NCBI GenBank assembly: GCA_020854035.1
Contig: JADZGE010000005.1
Coordinates: forward strand, 1 to 64,000
Source of the DNA: Burkholderiales bacterium
GTDB taxonomy: Bacteria; Pseudomonadota; Gammaproteobacteria; Burkholderiales; SG8-41
DNA length: 64,000 nt
Direction: 5' to 3'
The notes beneath the pieces are model-generated. The model worked only from the letters and a program-made list of their open reading frames with translations, made no database searches and was not told the DNA's origin. The position numbers and the translations under genes are program-made. Numbering within the stretch: the first letter of the stretch is position 1; the number at the start of each line of letters is the position of its first letter. Below, piece after piece: positions 1-8,992 of the stretch.

Positions 1-3000
1 CGTAGCGCGTCACGTTGCCGTTGGCGTCGGTCGTGGCCGCGAGCTTGCCCGTCGGCGTGTAGCTCGCCGTGCTGGTCGTCGAAACGTCCCCCGCCGCGCG
101 CACGCTCTGGAGGATACGCCCGTCCGGGTCGTAGGTGAAACTCGTGACGATTCCGGCCGGTGCCGCCGGTGTCGCCGGCGAGGTGATGCTCACCGGGCGG
201 CGGGTGAGATCGTAGACGGTCCGGGTGACGTTGCCGTTGGGATCTGTGGCCGCGATCACGTTGCCCACAGCGTTGTAGGCGAGCTTCGTGACCTGGTTGA
301 GCCGGCCATAGTCGCCCGTCAGCTGAGTGATGTTTCCCTGCGTGTCGTAGGAATACTGCGTCACGGTACCGAGCGGGTCGGTTGCGGTCAGGATCAAGCC
401 TGCTCCGGTGTAGGTGAACCGACTCGTTGCATTGAAGTGCGGCGCGGCACCGGCATCGGCAATCGCGGCAATTACGTTTCCCTTCTCGTCGTAGGAGACG
501 GTGGACACCCGCCCAAGCGCATCCGTGACCGTTACGGGCTTATTCCAGCGGAAGTCGTAGGTGTAGCTCGTCGTGGCGGCGGAGAGGCCCGAGCCCGGCT
601 TGGGGTTGCGCGTGACCGAGGCGATGTTGTTCGCCCAGGCATTGACGCTCGGGTCGTAGGCGGTGGCGACGTTGTTGCCTTCCGGGAGCGTGACGAGTGT
701 CGGCCGGTCCAGGCCGTCATAGCTGGTCTTCGTCACCCGGTTCAATCCCGAATAGTCCTGAATGTCGAACCTGGCCTTGCCGCGCGGATTCCAGTAGAGC
801 ACGCGCTGGACGCCGTGGGGGTCCTCCTCTTCGCTGCGGTAGCCCGCGAAGAAATAGTTCCAGGTCGTGTCGTTGCCGGGGGCGTTACTGGCATTCGCCT
901 GGCTCGCTACGCGCCCAAGCGTGTCATACGTGTTGGTGACGAAAGGCAACGGACTCGATGGATAGAAAATCTGGGTGAGTAATCCCGGCGTCGGCGTCCC
1001 GCCCGGCGGGGTGTACGAGTACCCCGTCGCATTGCCCAGCGGGTTGGTATAGGAGGTGAGGTTACCTGCGGTGTCGTAGCCGTAGAAGACACTGCGGCTG
1101 CCGTCGGAAACGCTCGTCAACCGGTTCGAGCCGTTATAGCTGAGCGTGAGCGTTCGTCCGAGATTGTTGCTTATCGTCGTGAGCTTGGGCGGGGTCGCGC
1201 TGTCGTAGCCGAAGGCGACCGTGACGCCGGCGGGCACCTTCCACGCCGCGATGTTCCCGGCGGTGTTGAAGTCGAGCTGGGTGCCGTCCTTGGAGCGCAA
1301 GGTGTAGGCACCGGCGCTCAAGCTCAGGCGGCTCGCGGAGCCCAACTGCGGGTTGTAGCTCCCGTCGGCGAGCAGCGTGAACTGTTCGGCCTGCGAGCCC
1401 ATCGCGACGTTGACGGTGTTGTTGATGAGCCGATCCATGAACCAGCGCTGCGTGAGGGTTGCAACCATCAGCTTCTGGAGCGGCTTGGCGGAATCGCTGA
1501 AGAGGTCCTGCGCCACGTAGGCAGCGGCAATCGCCGCAGCGCCGTCGATGGGGGAGTCCTGTGCAAGCCCCTTCAGGCCATCGCTGTTGACGGTGGCGTT
1601 GATCATGAAGGCGTGCGACCAGCCGAGCCCCAGCGGGCCGCTCGCGTAGCGGTTGTTCGAGGAGTATGAGCGGCGGAAGTTGAGCCCGTGCGGGAAGCCG
1701 GTTGACCCTACCGCGATGTCGTCGCGGTCGTAGAGGTAGGCCCCGCTCGACATATCGACCGGCTCCAGGCTCGCGACCTGCACCGGCGGCGGAATCCAGG
1801 GGGTCGTTGCATTGACGGCGGGGGTGACGAGCGATGGCGCGATATCGCCGGTGGTGTTGCCGCCCTTGAGGTTGGACGAGATCTGGTAGCCGATCTCGTT
1901 CAATCCCCCGGCGCTCGTGCCGGCGGTGAGGTATCCCACGCCAGTCCAGGCGCCCTGGGTGATGCTGCCGTTCTGCGGGAGGATCACGCGGTAGCCGTTG
2001 TTGATGTACCGGCTCTCGATGTCGGTGGGCGTGGGATTCGTGTACCCGGTCAGGAGCTTCTTGATGCTCGCCCAGCTCGCAGCGTCCACGGCGTCGTAGA
2101 TGACGAGGCTTGAGCTGTTGGCGATGTCGAGGAGCTTTACCGTCGAGACGGCGCCGATATTCTGTTTCGAGAGGTTCTGGTCGAGAGTACCCCACTCGAG
2201 GGCGCTGCCGTGCCCGCCGGTCGTGTAGAAGGCGGTCACCGCGCGATTGGTATCGCTCGTCAAGCTCGATACGCCCACGAAAATGCCGGGCATGTCGATA
2301 TATGGGCCCCCGACCTGTCCGACGACGCCGATGGCGCAGTGTGTGACGTACTTCGTGCCGATCAGACGATCGGCGAGCTCCGCGGCCGCCGAGACCTGCG
2401 CGAGCCACGAATAACCGATCATGTTGAGCGTCTCGCCGAAAACGGGCTCCGAACTCGGAGAGGCGCCCGCCGCCTGGTTCGCCTGGAGCTGCCGGCGGTG
2501 GAACTCGAACATGCCGCGCCCCGCGTAATCCCAGCCGCTCACGATCGCGTAGCTGTAGCCGGAGACGGCCTGGACCACGTTCTGGAAGGTGAGCACATTG
2601 GTGTAGTTGGAGCCGACGGACTTGCAGTCGGTGCTCCCGCTTCCCGCGGTGACGAAGCAGAAGGGGAACTCGACGCCGTATGTGATGGTGGTCGCACTCG
2701 CCGAGCCTGTGCCCCGCACGGCGCCGTCGAGGTACATCACCGGCTGGGCGGCTCCGTTATAGACGATCGTCAGGCGGTGGCCATAGATCTCGTCCGAGAA
2801 GTAGGTCTTGTCGATGCCACCGATCCGGATGCGGAGGCTCGTGCGGTACTCGTCGGGAATGTTCCCGGTCCAGACGGCAGGCGTGTCGCCGGGCGTCTGG
2901 TAGGGCAGGCTCGTCTGCGGGGTGTAGGGCTGCGTGAGCGGCTGGATGTAGCGGCCCCCGATAACGTCGTTGACCGTGGCAGTGGGCAGGTTCGTGCGGA

Positions 3001-3748
3001 GGTAGCTCACGAGGTTGTTGGCGTACCCCGTCAACGCGGCGCGCAGGTTTGCCGTGTTGATGCCCTGGATCGAGGGTGGACTCGACGCGATAGTGCCGCC
3101 GGCCGTCGACAGGAGCGCGGACTGGCTGTAGCCCATCGCGGAGGCGAGGTTGATCCCGGTTGTGGCCGTGGTGTGGGTCTTGAAGCTCGGGTCGTAGACG
3201 TAGGTGCTCGTCCCGAGCGATCCGCCGGTGACCGAGACCCAGACGTGGGCGATGTCGGCGTGGACCAAGGGGCTCGTGCAGACCAGCGGACCGGACACGG
3301 TGAAGGTTGCGGGGATGCCACCCTGCGTGCGAAGCAGGTTGCTGACGGCGCAGGCGTCACTGGTAGCCACGCCGAGCCAGTTCGTGAGCTGGCTGGGCGT
3401 CAACCTGATGTTCCCGTAGACGTAGCTTGCCGTGTAGCCCGATTGGCGCAACAACGCGACCATGAGCGCGGCCTGATCGAAATCGTTGCCGTGCCCGTCG
3501 AGCAGCGCCCCCAGCGCGCCCTTCTTCACCCCGTAGGTCGGGCTGTATTCGATATTCGTGTAGACGTACTCGTAGATCAGGTTGACGTCGTACTTGAGCG
3601 CTCGCGCGAGCTCCGGGATCGACGCGGGTGCCGTGACGCCTCGTTGCGGAACAAGCGTCGGGCTTGCTGCCAGTGCCGCCGTGCCCAAGCCCGCGCTCGT
3701 CCCGGCCACGAGCAGGGCGACTACGAATCTGATGGCAATCAACGGCAC
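1..3748 (-). CDS. RHS/YD-repeat exported protein with N-terminal transglutaminase-like domain (C-terminus beyond window)
   Basis: The frame is open from a GTG at 3748 to the window edge: 1249 codons are visible and the end is missing. A GAGG lies 6 bases before the GTG, and the product starts with a hydrophobic signal-like segment (VVALLVAGTSAGLGTAALAA). Residues of about 45-200 resemble the transglutaminase-like domain found in front of YD repeats (IYEYVYTNIEY, GNDFDQAALMVALLR, AHVWVSV, YDPSFK). The His and Asp of the triad are recognisable, but the Cys position reads Asp. Near 1690-1760 is the usual RHS entry segment (PVDMSSGAYLY, GPLGLGWSHAF). From there to base 2 come ten or more YD repeats such as YGYDTAGNLTSYTNPLG and FTYDPDGRILQSV. 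It is probably a cell-surface or secreted shell protein. Whether it carries a C-terminal toxin cannot be seen. Confidence 0.85.
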   Translation of the reverse strand, partial: MPLIAIRFVVALLVAGTSAGLGTAALAASPTLVPQRGVTAPASIPELARALKYDVNLIYEYVYTNIEYSPTYGVKKGALGALLDGHGNDFDQAALMVALLRQSGYTASYVYGNIRLTPSQLTNWLGVATSDACAVSNLLRTQGGIPATFTVSGPLVCTSPLVHADIAHVWVSVTGGSLGTSTYVYDPSFKTHTTATTGINLASAMGYSQSALLSTAGGTIASSPPSIQGINTANLRAALTGYANNLVSYLRTNLPTATVNDVIGGRYIQPLTQPYTPQTSLPYQTPGDTPAVWTGNIPDEYRTSLRIRIGGIDKTYFSDEIYGHRLTIVYNGAAQPVMYLDGAVRGTGSASATTITYGVEFPFCFVTAGSGSTDCKSVGSNYTNVLTFQNVVQAVSGYSYAIVSGWDYAGRGMFEFHRRQLQANQAAGASPSSEPVFGETLNMIGYSWLAQVSAAAELADRLIGTKYVTHCAIGVVGQVGGPYIDMPGIFVGVSSLTSDTNRAVTAFYTTGGHGSALEWGTLDQNLSKQNIGAVSTVKLLDIANSSSLVIYDAVDAASWASIKKLLTGYTNPTPTDIESRYINNGYRVILPQNGSITQGAWTGVGYLTAGTSAGGLNEIGYQISSNLKGGNTTGDIAPSLVTPAVNATTPWIPPPVQVASLEPVDMSSGAYLYDRDDIAVGSTGFPHGLNFRRSYSSNNRYASGPLGLGWSHAFMINATVNSDGLKGLAQDSPIDGAAAIAAAYVAQDLFSDSAKPLQKLMVATLTQRWFMDRLINNTVNVAMGSQAEQFTLLADGSYNPQLGSASRLSLSAGAYTLRSKDGTQLDFNTAGNIAAWKVPAGVTVAFGYDSATPPKLTTISNNLGRTLTLSYNGSNRLTSVSDGSRSVFYGYDTAGNLTSYTNPLGNATGYSYTPPGGTPTPGLLTQIFYPSSPLPFVTNTYDTLGRVASQANASNAPGNDTTWNYFFAGYRSEEEDPHGVQRVLYWNPRGKARFDIQDYSGLNRVTKTSYDGLDRPTLVTLPEGNNVATAYDPSVNAWANNIASVTRNPKPGSGLSAATTSYTYDFRWNKPVTVTDALGRVSTVSYDEKGNVIAAIADAGAAPHFNATSRFTYTGAGLILTATDPLGTVTQYSYDTQGNITQLTGDYGRLNQVTKLAYNAVGNVIAATDPNGNVTRTVYDLTRRPVSITSPATPAAPAGIVTSFTYDPDGRILQSVRAAGDVSTTSTASYTPTGKLAATTDANGNVTRY

Positions 3749-3769
3749 GGCCTGCCTCAAAGGACGGGG

Positions 3770-4066
3770 CTACCGCTTACGAGCAGCAGGGGGCGAGACG
3801 ACCTGCTCCGGGAGCGGCGGTACGGCGCTGACGGCGCGTGCGCGCTGGCTCGCCGCACGCTGCTTCAGGAAGGTGTTTCGCTCGCCGGGGGTGTCCGCAC
3901 GAATCTCGGCCCAGCGCACGCCGGGCGGCGCCGGCGGAACTGGCCGCGCGTCGGCGCCTGGCACCGCAGCCTGAGACCTCTGGATGGCCGGAGCTTCGCC
4001 TTGCGCTGCGACAAAATCAGCCGTAATGCTCAAGAGCACGATGCCAACGAGCCTGCTGGTTCCCAA
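3770..4066 (-). CDS. small putative exported protein upstream of the RHS gene
   Basis: A 98-aa product from a TTG at 4066 preceded by GAGG, or 116 aa if a GTG at 4120 is used. It opens with a hydrophobic stretch (LVGIVLLSITADFVAAQ) that looks like a signal peptide. The remainder is rich in Pro, Ala and Arg (VPPAPPGVRWAEIRADTPGER) and ends PPLPEQVVSPPAARKR. It stops 21 bases before the RHS gene start, in the same reading frame, so the two are probably co-transcribed. I do not recognise a family. It could be a small secreted partner of the RHS protein or simply a leader ORF. Confidence 0.45.
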   Translation of the reverse strand: MGTSRLVGIVLLSITADFVAAQGEAPAIQRSQAAVPGADARPVPPAPPGVRWAEIRADTPGERNTFLKQRAASQRARAVSAVPPLPEQVVSPPAARKR

Positions 4067-4292
4067 GAGAAACCTCGCTCTGACGTATCGTCCCTTGAAG
4101 CAAATGATACAGCCTCTCACCTGCGCCCGTGGGTCAGGGAATCCAGACAGCGGGTGTCAGGCGCGCCCCTACAAGAACTCTGATGTCGGACGGTAGCAGG
4201 TCATGCACCGGTGGTGCATAGGCCAAAGGTCGTGCCTTTCGTTGTTCAGCGAGCGTTTTTCGACTAGCGCAGTTCCTGATAAACTTTGCTCC

Positions 4293-4862
4293 ATGGGCGC
4301 ACTTCTTACGCTTCCTCGGCACAAATTGTCTGTCGAGGATTTTCACCAGATGGGTCGTGTCGGAATTTTGCGCGAGGATAGTCGCGTGGAACTCCTGGAA
4401 GGGGAGCTTATCGACATGTCTCCGATCGGCAGCGTACACCTCAGCGTGGTCAACACGCTTACGATGATATTTGCTCGCCAAGTTGGGGATATCGCGATAG
4501 TTTCGACGCAGAACCCTGTGAGTCTCCTGCCGGATAGCGAGCCTCAGCCTGATATAGCCCTTTTGAGGCCAAAACAGGACCGATATCGAAACGCATTGCC
4601 TGCCGCGACCGATGTCCTGCTGATTGTCGAGGTGTCGGACACCTCGATTGATTACGACCGTCAGGTCAAGCTCCCGATCTACGCGCAGCATGGAATTCCG
4701 GAGGTTTGGATCATCGATCTGCAGGCAGGTTGTATGGAGATCTACCGGGATCCCGATGAGCGGGGGTATCGCAAGTCGCTCCAGAGAAATCGCGGTGACA
4801 TCGCTTCTCCGTCGCTGGTGAGCGCCGTAAGCGTGGCGCTGAACGAGCTTTGGCCCGGCTAA
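4293..4862 (+). CDS. Uma2 family endonuclease-like protein (DUF820)
   Basis: A 189-aa product. The start at 4293 (MGALLTLPRHKLSVEDF) fits the family better than an in-frame ATG 90 bases upstream. It has the Uma2 pattern of a PD-(D/E)xK nuclease fold: RVELLEGELIDMSPIGSVH near residues 31-49, PD at 86-87, VEVSDTS at 112-118, then the basic residue of DRQVK (K126) and YAQHGIPEVWIID at 130-142. Uma2 proteins are abundant in cyanobacteria and other phyla, and their cellular substrate is unknown. The gene is visibly less GC-rich than its neighbours and stands alone, which suggests acquisition by transfer. Confidence 0.8.
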   Translation: MGALLTLPRHKLSVEDFHQMGRVGILREDSRVELLEGELIDMSPIGSVHLSVVNTLTMIFARQVGDIAIVSTQNPVSLLPDSEPQPDIALLRPKQDRYRNALPAATDVLLIVEVSDTSIDYDRQVKLPIYAQHGIPEVWIIDLQAGCMEIYRDPDERGYRKSLQRNRGDIASPSLVSAVSVALNELWPG

Positions 4863-5171
4863 CGCCATCTCCAGGGGTCTGCCACTTGCCAAGCGCTCGG
4901 CCGCTCCACCAGGAGCGAAGCACCGACAAAACTCATCGCCGCGACCGACAAATCCACCGTATCGAAACGGATGGTGACTTGCGGCGTGCAAGTCAGCACC
5001 GCGGTCGGTATTGAGGCGGGTGAGGCTTTCCTCGACCGCGCGCATGATCGGCTCACCCGATCCCGGCCGGATCCCGTCGCCGTAGGGCATTCTGCGGCTG
5101 CCGAAACTGTTGCAGCCGAGCCCAACCCGGGAGACGCGTACCCCCGAAGTCCCGAGTGCGCGCTGCGGCAT
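4859..5171 (-). pseudogene. aldo/keto reductase remnant
   Basis: The reading from an ATG at 5171 begins MPQRALGTSGVRVSRVGLG and CNSFGSR, the classic amino end of the aldo/keto reductase family. It then jumps to SGEPIMRAVEESLTRLNTDRG, which matches a segment normally about 60-70 residues further on, so the cofactor-proximal middle is deleted. After NTD the family signal moves to another frame, where VGASLLVERPSAWQVADPW recalls the usual YIGASNF-AWQVADA region, so a frameshift is also present. Nothing of the C-terminal half remains. It lies about 95 bases beyond the acyl-CoA dehydrogenase stop on the same strand and may be the dead last gene of that operon. Confidence 0.6.
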
Positions 5172-5265
5172 GCCGGTTCGCGACGAATCAGCGACGTGGA
5201 CGCGAACCGTCAGGCTCGGGTCTCGTCGCGTCCCGGTCGCTGCTTCCCTCCCGTCGGTGTGCCGG

Positions 5266-6444
5266 TCAGCCGTTCAGTTCCGTCTGCGGAAGGTAACCCG
5301 GGGCTCCCCGCACGAAGCCGGCGTAGGTGCTCGGGCCATGCACCATGGTCAGCAGGTCCCGGCTCAGCTTTTCAAAGCGCATTTCCCTGTCGACGCCGGG
5401 GGCGCCGCACAGCTCCTGGATCTGGTAGGCCATGTGCCCCGTGATCTGGTTGAGCATGGGACGGATCAGAAGCGTGAGCTGGCTGTCGTACTCGTACTGG
5501 TTCTGCCAGCACCAGGCCTGGCGGTAGAGGAGCGCGCGCGCCGCCTCGATCTTCACCCGCATGCTGGAGATCTCGGCCGCGACCAGCTGGTGCCGGATGA
5601 TCGGTTTACCGCCCTGGATGCGCACCTTGCAGTAGGCAACGAGCTCGTCATAAGCATCCCGGAAGGTGCCGATCATGGTGGCGGGAATCAGGAACGACTG
5701 GAACTTCGCCGCGTCGGTTTCGCGCCTCACCATGTACCGGGCCGGCACGCGCATGTTGTCGAAGAAAAGCTGCCCGCTGTTGATCAGGCGCCGGCCGAGC
5801 TTGTTGTGGTGCTTGCCGACGGTGAGCCCCGGCGTGCCGGAAGGCACGAGAAAGACGCTGCGGCACTGGCTAAGGGGCAGTTTGCGGTCGGTCCGTGCCG
5901 ATACGAGCAGGAGCTTGGCGATGCCACCGTTGGAGATGAAGTGCTTCGCCCCATTGATGATGTACTCGTCGCCGGCCTTCTCCGCGTACGTCTGCATGCC
6001 GGCGCCGGGTACTTCCGACATCATCGCGTTGTCCGTGCCGGAGTTGGGCTCCGTTCCGGCGTAGGCTGTCACGAAAGTGTCGTCGTTGACGATTTGCGGA
6101 AAGAACTCGTCTTTCTGTTCCCTGGTGCAGAGCGCGTTCATCCAGGCCGACAGGCCGATCGTGTGCCGAATGCTGGCCGCGAAGCCGTTGTCGCCGTAGC
6201 CCAGTTCTTCGACGACCAGCATCATCGTCGTGAGATCGTTGATGCCGCCGCCGCCGTATTCCGCGGGAATGGACATCGTGCGCAGCCCCAGTTTCGACGC
6301 CTTCTTCAGCAGCGCCCAGGGGTAGGTATCCCTGGCGTCCGGCTTGTGGTCGTACTCCATCGAGGCGGGCTTGATCTCGTTCTGCGCGAACTTGTGCGCC
6401 ACCTCGCGGATCATCTTCTGTTCTTCCGTTTCCCTGTAGTCCAT
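5266..6444 (-). CDS. acyl-CoA dehydrogenase family protein
   Basis: A 392-aa flavoprotein starting MDYRETEEQKMIREVAHKFA; the in-frame extension upstream of 6444 has no family character. The order is as expected: an N-terminal helical domain to about residue 125, the middle beta domain with the FAD-contact motif TAYAGTEPNSGTDN, INGAKHFISNGG, then a C-terminal helical domain ending GPSTYAGFVRGAPGYLPQTELNG. Acyl-CoA dehydrogenases make a 2,3-double bond in acyl-CoAs and pass electrons to ETF. The particular acyl-CoA is not deducible. It is third in a minus-strand operon behind a Bug binding protein and a DapA-like lyase, so it probably belongs to catabolism of an imported organic acid. Confidence 0.9.
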   Translation of the reverse strand: MDYRETEEQKMIREVAHKFAQNEIKPASMEYDHKPDARDTYPWALLKKASKLGLRTMSIPAEYGGGGINDLTTMMLVVEELGYGDNGFAASIRHTIGLSAWMNALCTREQKDEFFPQIVNDDTFVTAYAGTEPNSGTDNAMMSEVPGAGMQTYAEKAGDEYIINGAKHFISNGGIAKLLLVSARTDRKLPLSQCRSVFLVPSGTPGLTVGKHHNKLGRRLINSGQLFFDNMRVPARYMVRRETDAAKFQSFLIPATMIGTFRDAYDELVAYCKVRIQGGKPIIRHQLVAAEISSMRVKIEAARALLYRQAWCWQNQYEYDSQLTLLIRPMLNQITGHMAYQIQELCGAPGVDREMRFEKLSRDLLTMVHGPSTYAGFVRGAPGYLPQTELNG

Positions 6445-6666
6445 GTCTCTACTTTCGAGTCTGATGCGGTTGTCTCGCGCGCGGTGAGGGGCGCAACAAA
6501 CCCCTCCCGCAGGAAGTACGTCTGCGGTCCGATCGGTATTGAAGCCTTGCGGTGCCACGCGGGTGACGCCCGCCCGCCTGAGCGGGCCGGCGCCGTCACC
6601 GGCGGGGCATCCGGGGTCGCAGACCGATGATGAGCCTGCGACGCTGCCGTGGAGGGGGTGCCGCTC

Positions 6667-7653
6667 CTACGCCGCCGCCTTCACCGGCTGCGGCGTATCC
6701 GCCAGACCGCAGGCTTCCACGGCCTCGCATATCGCCCGCTTCTCGGCATCGTTGACCTCCACGTGCGGCAGCCTCACCCGTCCGTCGCCCCCGACCATGC
6801 CGGTGCATTGCGTCCAGTACTTGTACGACGAGTGTTGCTTGGTCTTCACGATGACTTCGTTCAGCGCCATGCGGATGGGCTCGAGCTTGCGGTAGGCCTC
6901 CCATGCCCCGGCGATCTCACCCTTCATCGCGAGTTCCGTGTATGCCTTCACCAGCGTGGACTTGCGGCTTTGCAGCAGGTAGGGATCCGGGCTCGCGATC
7001 ATCGCCTGCTGGCCCCTCACCGTCAGGTTGATGAGCCAGTTCGCCTCGGAGGACTCGCTCACCACGACCTTGTCGCCGCACAGCGCGCGCGTGGCCATGA
7101 GCTCCGGGGGCGAACTGATGTTCTTGACGGCGATCACGTTCTCGAGATCGGCGAGGCGGTTCAACAGCCTCGGGCTCATCAGGTAGCCGTGCTCCATCTG
7201 GTTGAGCACGCAGATGCCGATGTCGATCCGGTCCGCGATGTACTTGAAGTACCGGTAGACGCCTTCCTCGGTCATCGGCACGAGGTAGAACTTCGGGTTG
7301 ACGATGCCAACGTAGTCCGCGCCGACTTCCTGCGCGTGCCGGCTCATGTCGATGACGTTCTCCATGACCGGGTCCGCCGTGTAGGCGAGGATCGCCATCC
7401 GGCCCCTGGTGGCATCGACCGCCAGCCTGATCACCCGCTTGCGCTCCGCGATCGTCTGGTAGAGCGATTCGCCCTGCAGCGCGTTGACGTACATGCCGCC
7501 CAGCCCGAGCACCTGCTCGCAGTGGGCCATGTTGAACTTGAAGCCGTCCTCGTCGATGCTGTAGTCGGGCCGGAACGGCGTGAGCGAGCCGCCCCATGCG
7601 CCGTGCATGTTCTTCTTCGCGTAGTCCTTCGCGTCTGCCCTGCGGTACTTCAT
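6667..7653 (-). CDS. DapA/dihydrodipicolinate synthase superfamily lyase
   Basis: A 328-aa (beta/alpha)8 aldolase-type protein. The Schiff-base lysine is visible as K177 in ENVIAVKNIS, and the barrel start GGSLTPFRPDYSID is typical. Other active-site signatures are altered: the usual GTTGE loop reads NALQGES, and the region that normally carries the YNxP tyrosine reads CVLNQMEHGY. It is therefore unlikely to be true lysine-biosynthetic DapA; relatives act as lyases or hydratases on 2-keto acids and similar substrates. It sits 61 bases downstream of the Bug protein gene and 222 bases upstream of the acyl-CoA dehydrogenase, all on one strand. Confidence 0.85.
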   Translation of the reverse strand: MKYRRADAKDYAKKNMHGAWGGSLTPFRPDYSIDEDGFKFNMAHCEQVLGLGGMYVNALQGESLYQTIAERKRVIRLAVDATRGRMAILAYTADPVMENVIDMSRHAQEVGADYVGIVNPKFYLVPMTEEGVYRYFKYIADRIDIGICVLNQMEHGYLMSPRLLNRLADLENVIAVKNISSPPELMATRALCGDKVVVSESSEANWLINLTVRGQQAMIASPDPYLLQSRKSTLVKAYTELAMKGEIAGAWEAYRKLEPIRMALNEVIVKTKQHSSYKYWTQCTGMVGGDGRVRLPHVEVNDAEKRAICEAVEACGLADTPQPVKAAA

Positions 7654-7714
7654 GAGCTTCTCCTTCGGGTTGGGATGGAAAGCGGATTGCCTCGCGATGT
7701 CATGGACAAGGCGA

Positions 7715-8746
7715 CTACTGCGGTTTGATGCCGACCGCCGTCGCCACTTCGCCGGCGTGCGCGAAGGCCTTCGTTAGAAACGCGCTGAACTCATCCGGCG
7801 TGCTGCCGACCGGGATGTATCCGAAGTCCTCGAAGCGCTTGCGGACGTCCTGCCTTCCGGTGGCGCCTGTGACGACGCCCTGGAGGCGGCGTGTAACGTT
7901 CGCCGGCGTGCCAGCCGGGAACCACAGCCCGTGCCAGCAGGTCGACTCCGCGCCGGACAGCCCCGCTTCTTCCAGTGTCGGGACCTCGGGCAGGATCGGC
8001 GTTCGACGCGGCCCGCCGATGCCGAGCGCACGCAAGCGTCCGGACCTGACGTAGGGAGCGATTGCGGTCGGACTTGCGACCATCAGCTGCACGTAGCCGC
8101 TCACAAGGTCGTTTACGGCTATCGAAGTGCCCTTGTAGGGCACGTGCGCGAGCTGGATGCCTGCCCGCAGTGCGAGCAGAGCCGTCGCCGTATGGGATGC
8201 GCTGCCCAGACCCGCCGACGCGTAATTGAGCTGCCCGGGGCGTGACCTCGCCAGCGCGATGAACTCCTTGAGCGTGCGCGCCGGCACCGAGGGGTGCACC
8301 ATCAGCATGTTGCCGTAGGTCTCGTCGACCAGGGAAACGGGCTGCAGGTCCTTTTCGGGATCGAAGGGCAGCTTCTTGTAGCTGTACTTGTTGGTCGCGA
8401 AAGTGCAGCTGAAGAAGAGCCCGGTGTAGCCATCACGCGGCGCCTTGGCGACGGAATCGATGCCGATCGTGCCGCTCGCCCCCGGCCGGGAATCGACGAC
8501 GAGTGCGTGCCCGGTCATCTCCTGAAATACCTGCCCGATGGTCCGCAACGGCAGCTCCATCGGACTGCCGGCAGCCATGGGCACGATGATTCGTACCGGC
8601 TTGGCGGGGTAGTCCGGGGCCTGCGCCACTGCAACGGGCGTGGCTGCGGCAACGGCCAGGGCCAGGACCGGCAGCCGGCGCTTGCGCAACCGTCGCTCCG
8701 TTGCGGGAAACTGCGGGCCAGATGCAATCTCGCCAGGTTCTGGCAT
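7715..8746 (-). CDS. Bug family (TctC) periplasmic solute-binding protein
   Basis: A 343-aa product from an ATG at 8746 with GGAGGAG upstream. A signal segment (LPVLALAVAAATPVAVAQA) precedes the mature start YPAKPVRIIVP. Family landmarks are PGASGTIGIDSVAKAPRDGYT, YASAGLGSASHTA, HVPYKGTS, GRLRALGIGGPRRTPILPEVPT and GLWFPAGTP. Bug proteins capture carboxylated solutes for tripartite tricarboxylate (TctAB) transporters or act in sensing; no tctAB lies nearby. The ligand loop that usually reads AGG-x-x-D reads AGSPME, as in the homologue at 28361. It is the first gene of the operon facing the LysR regulator. Confidence 0.92.
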   Translation of the reverse strand: MPEPGEIASGPQFPATERRLRKRRLPVLALAVAAATPVAVAQAPDYPAKPVRIIVPMAAGSPMELPLRTIGQVFQEMTGHALVVDSRPGASGTIGIDSVAKAPRDGYTGLFFSCTFATNKYSYKKLPFDPEKDLQPVSLVDETYGNMLMVHPSVPARTLKEFIALARSRPGQLNYASAGLGSASHTATALLALRAGIQLAHVPYKGTSIAVNDLVSGYVQLMVASPTAIAPYVRSGRLRALGIGGPRRTPILPEVPTLEEAGLSGAESTCWHGLWFPAGTPANVTRRLQGVVTGATGRQDVRKRFEDFGYIPVGSTPDEFSAFLTKAFAHAGEVATAVGIKPQ

Positions 8747-8992
8747 TGCCGGTTTCTCCTCCTCGCTCGCCGCCGTGGAGGGAACACGCTCCACAATGAA
8801 GCGAACACGTCACCTCATGCGACCATGATTTCCCGGGCGGCCGGCATGTCGAACGTCATGCAAGCGGTGGTACCATGCTACGCCTTCACCACCCCACTTG
8901 CGCGGCGTGGCCGGGGCGAGCGTTCCCCGGTTCGCCGCCAACCCCGTATGTCGATGATAGGCGTGCGGTCTTTTCGTGTCGATACATGAGGT

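Noticed and set aside
2210..4183. 657-codon open frame on the plus strand
   Set aside because: It runs antisense to the RHS gene, has no family motifs and is Arg/Gly/Val-rich in the way of GC-rich shadow frames.
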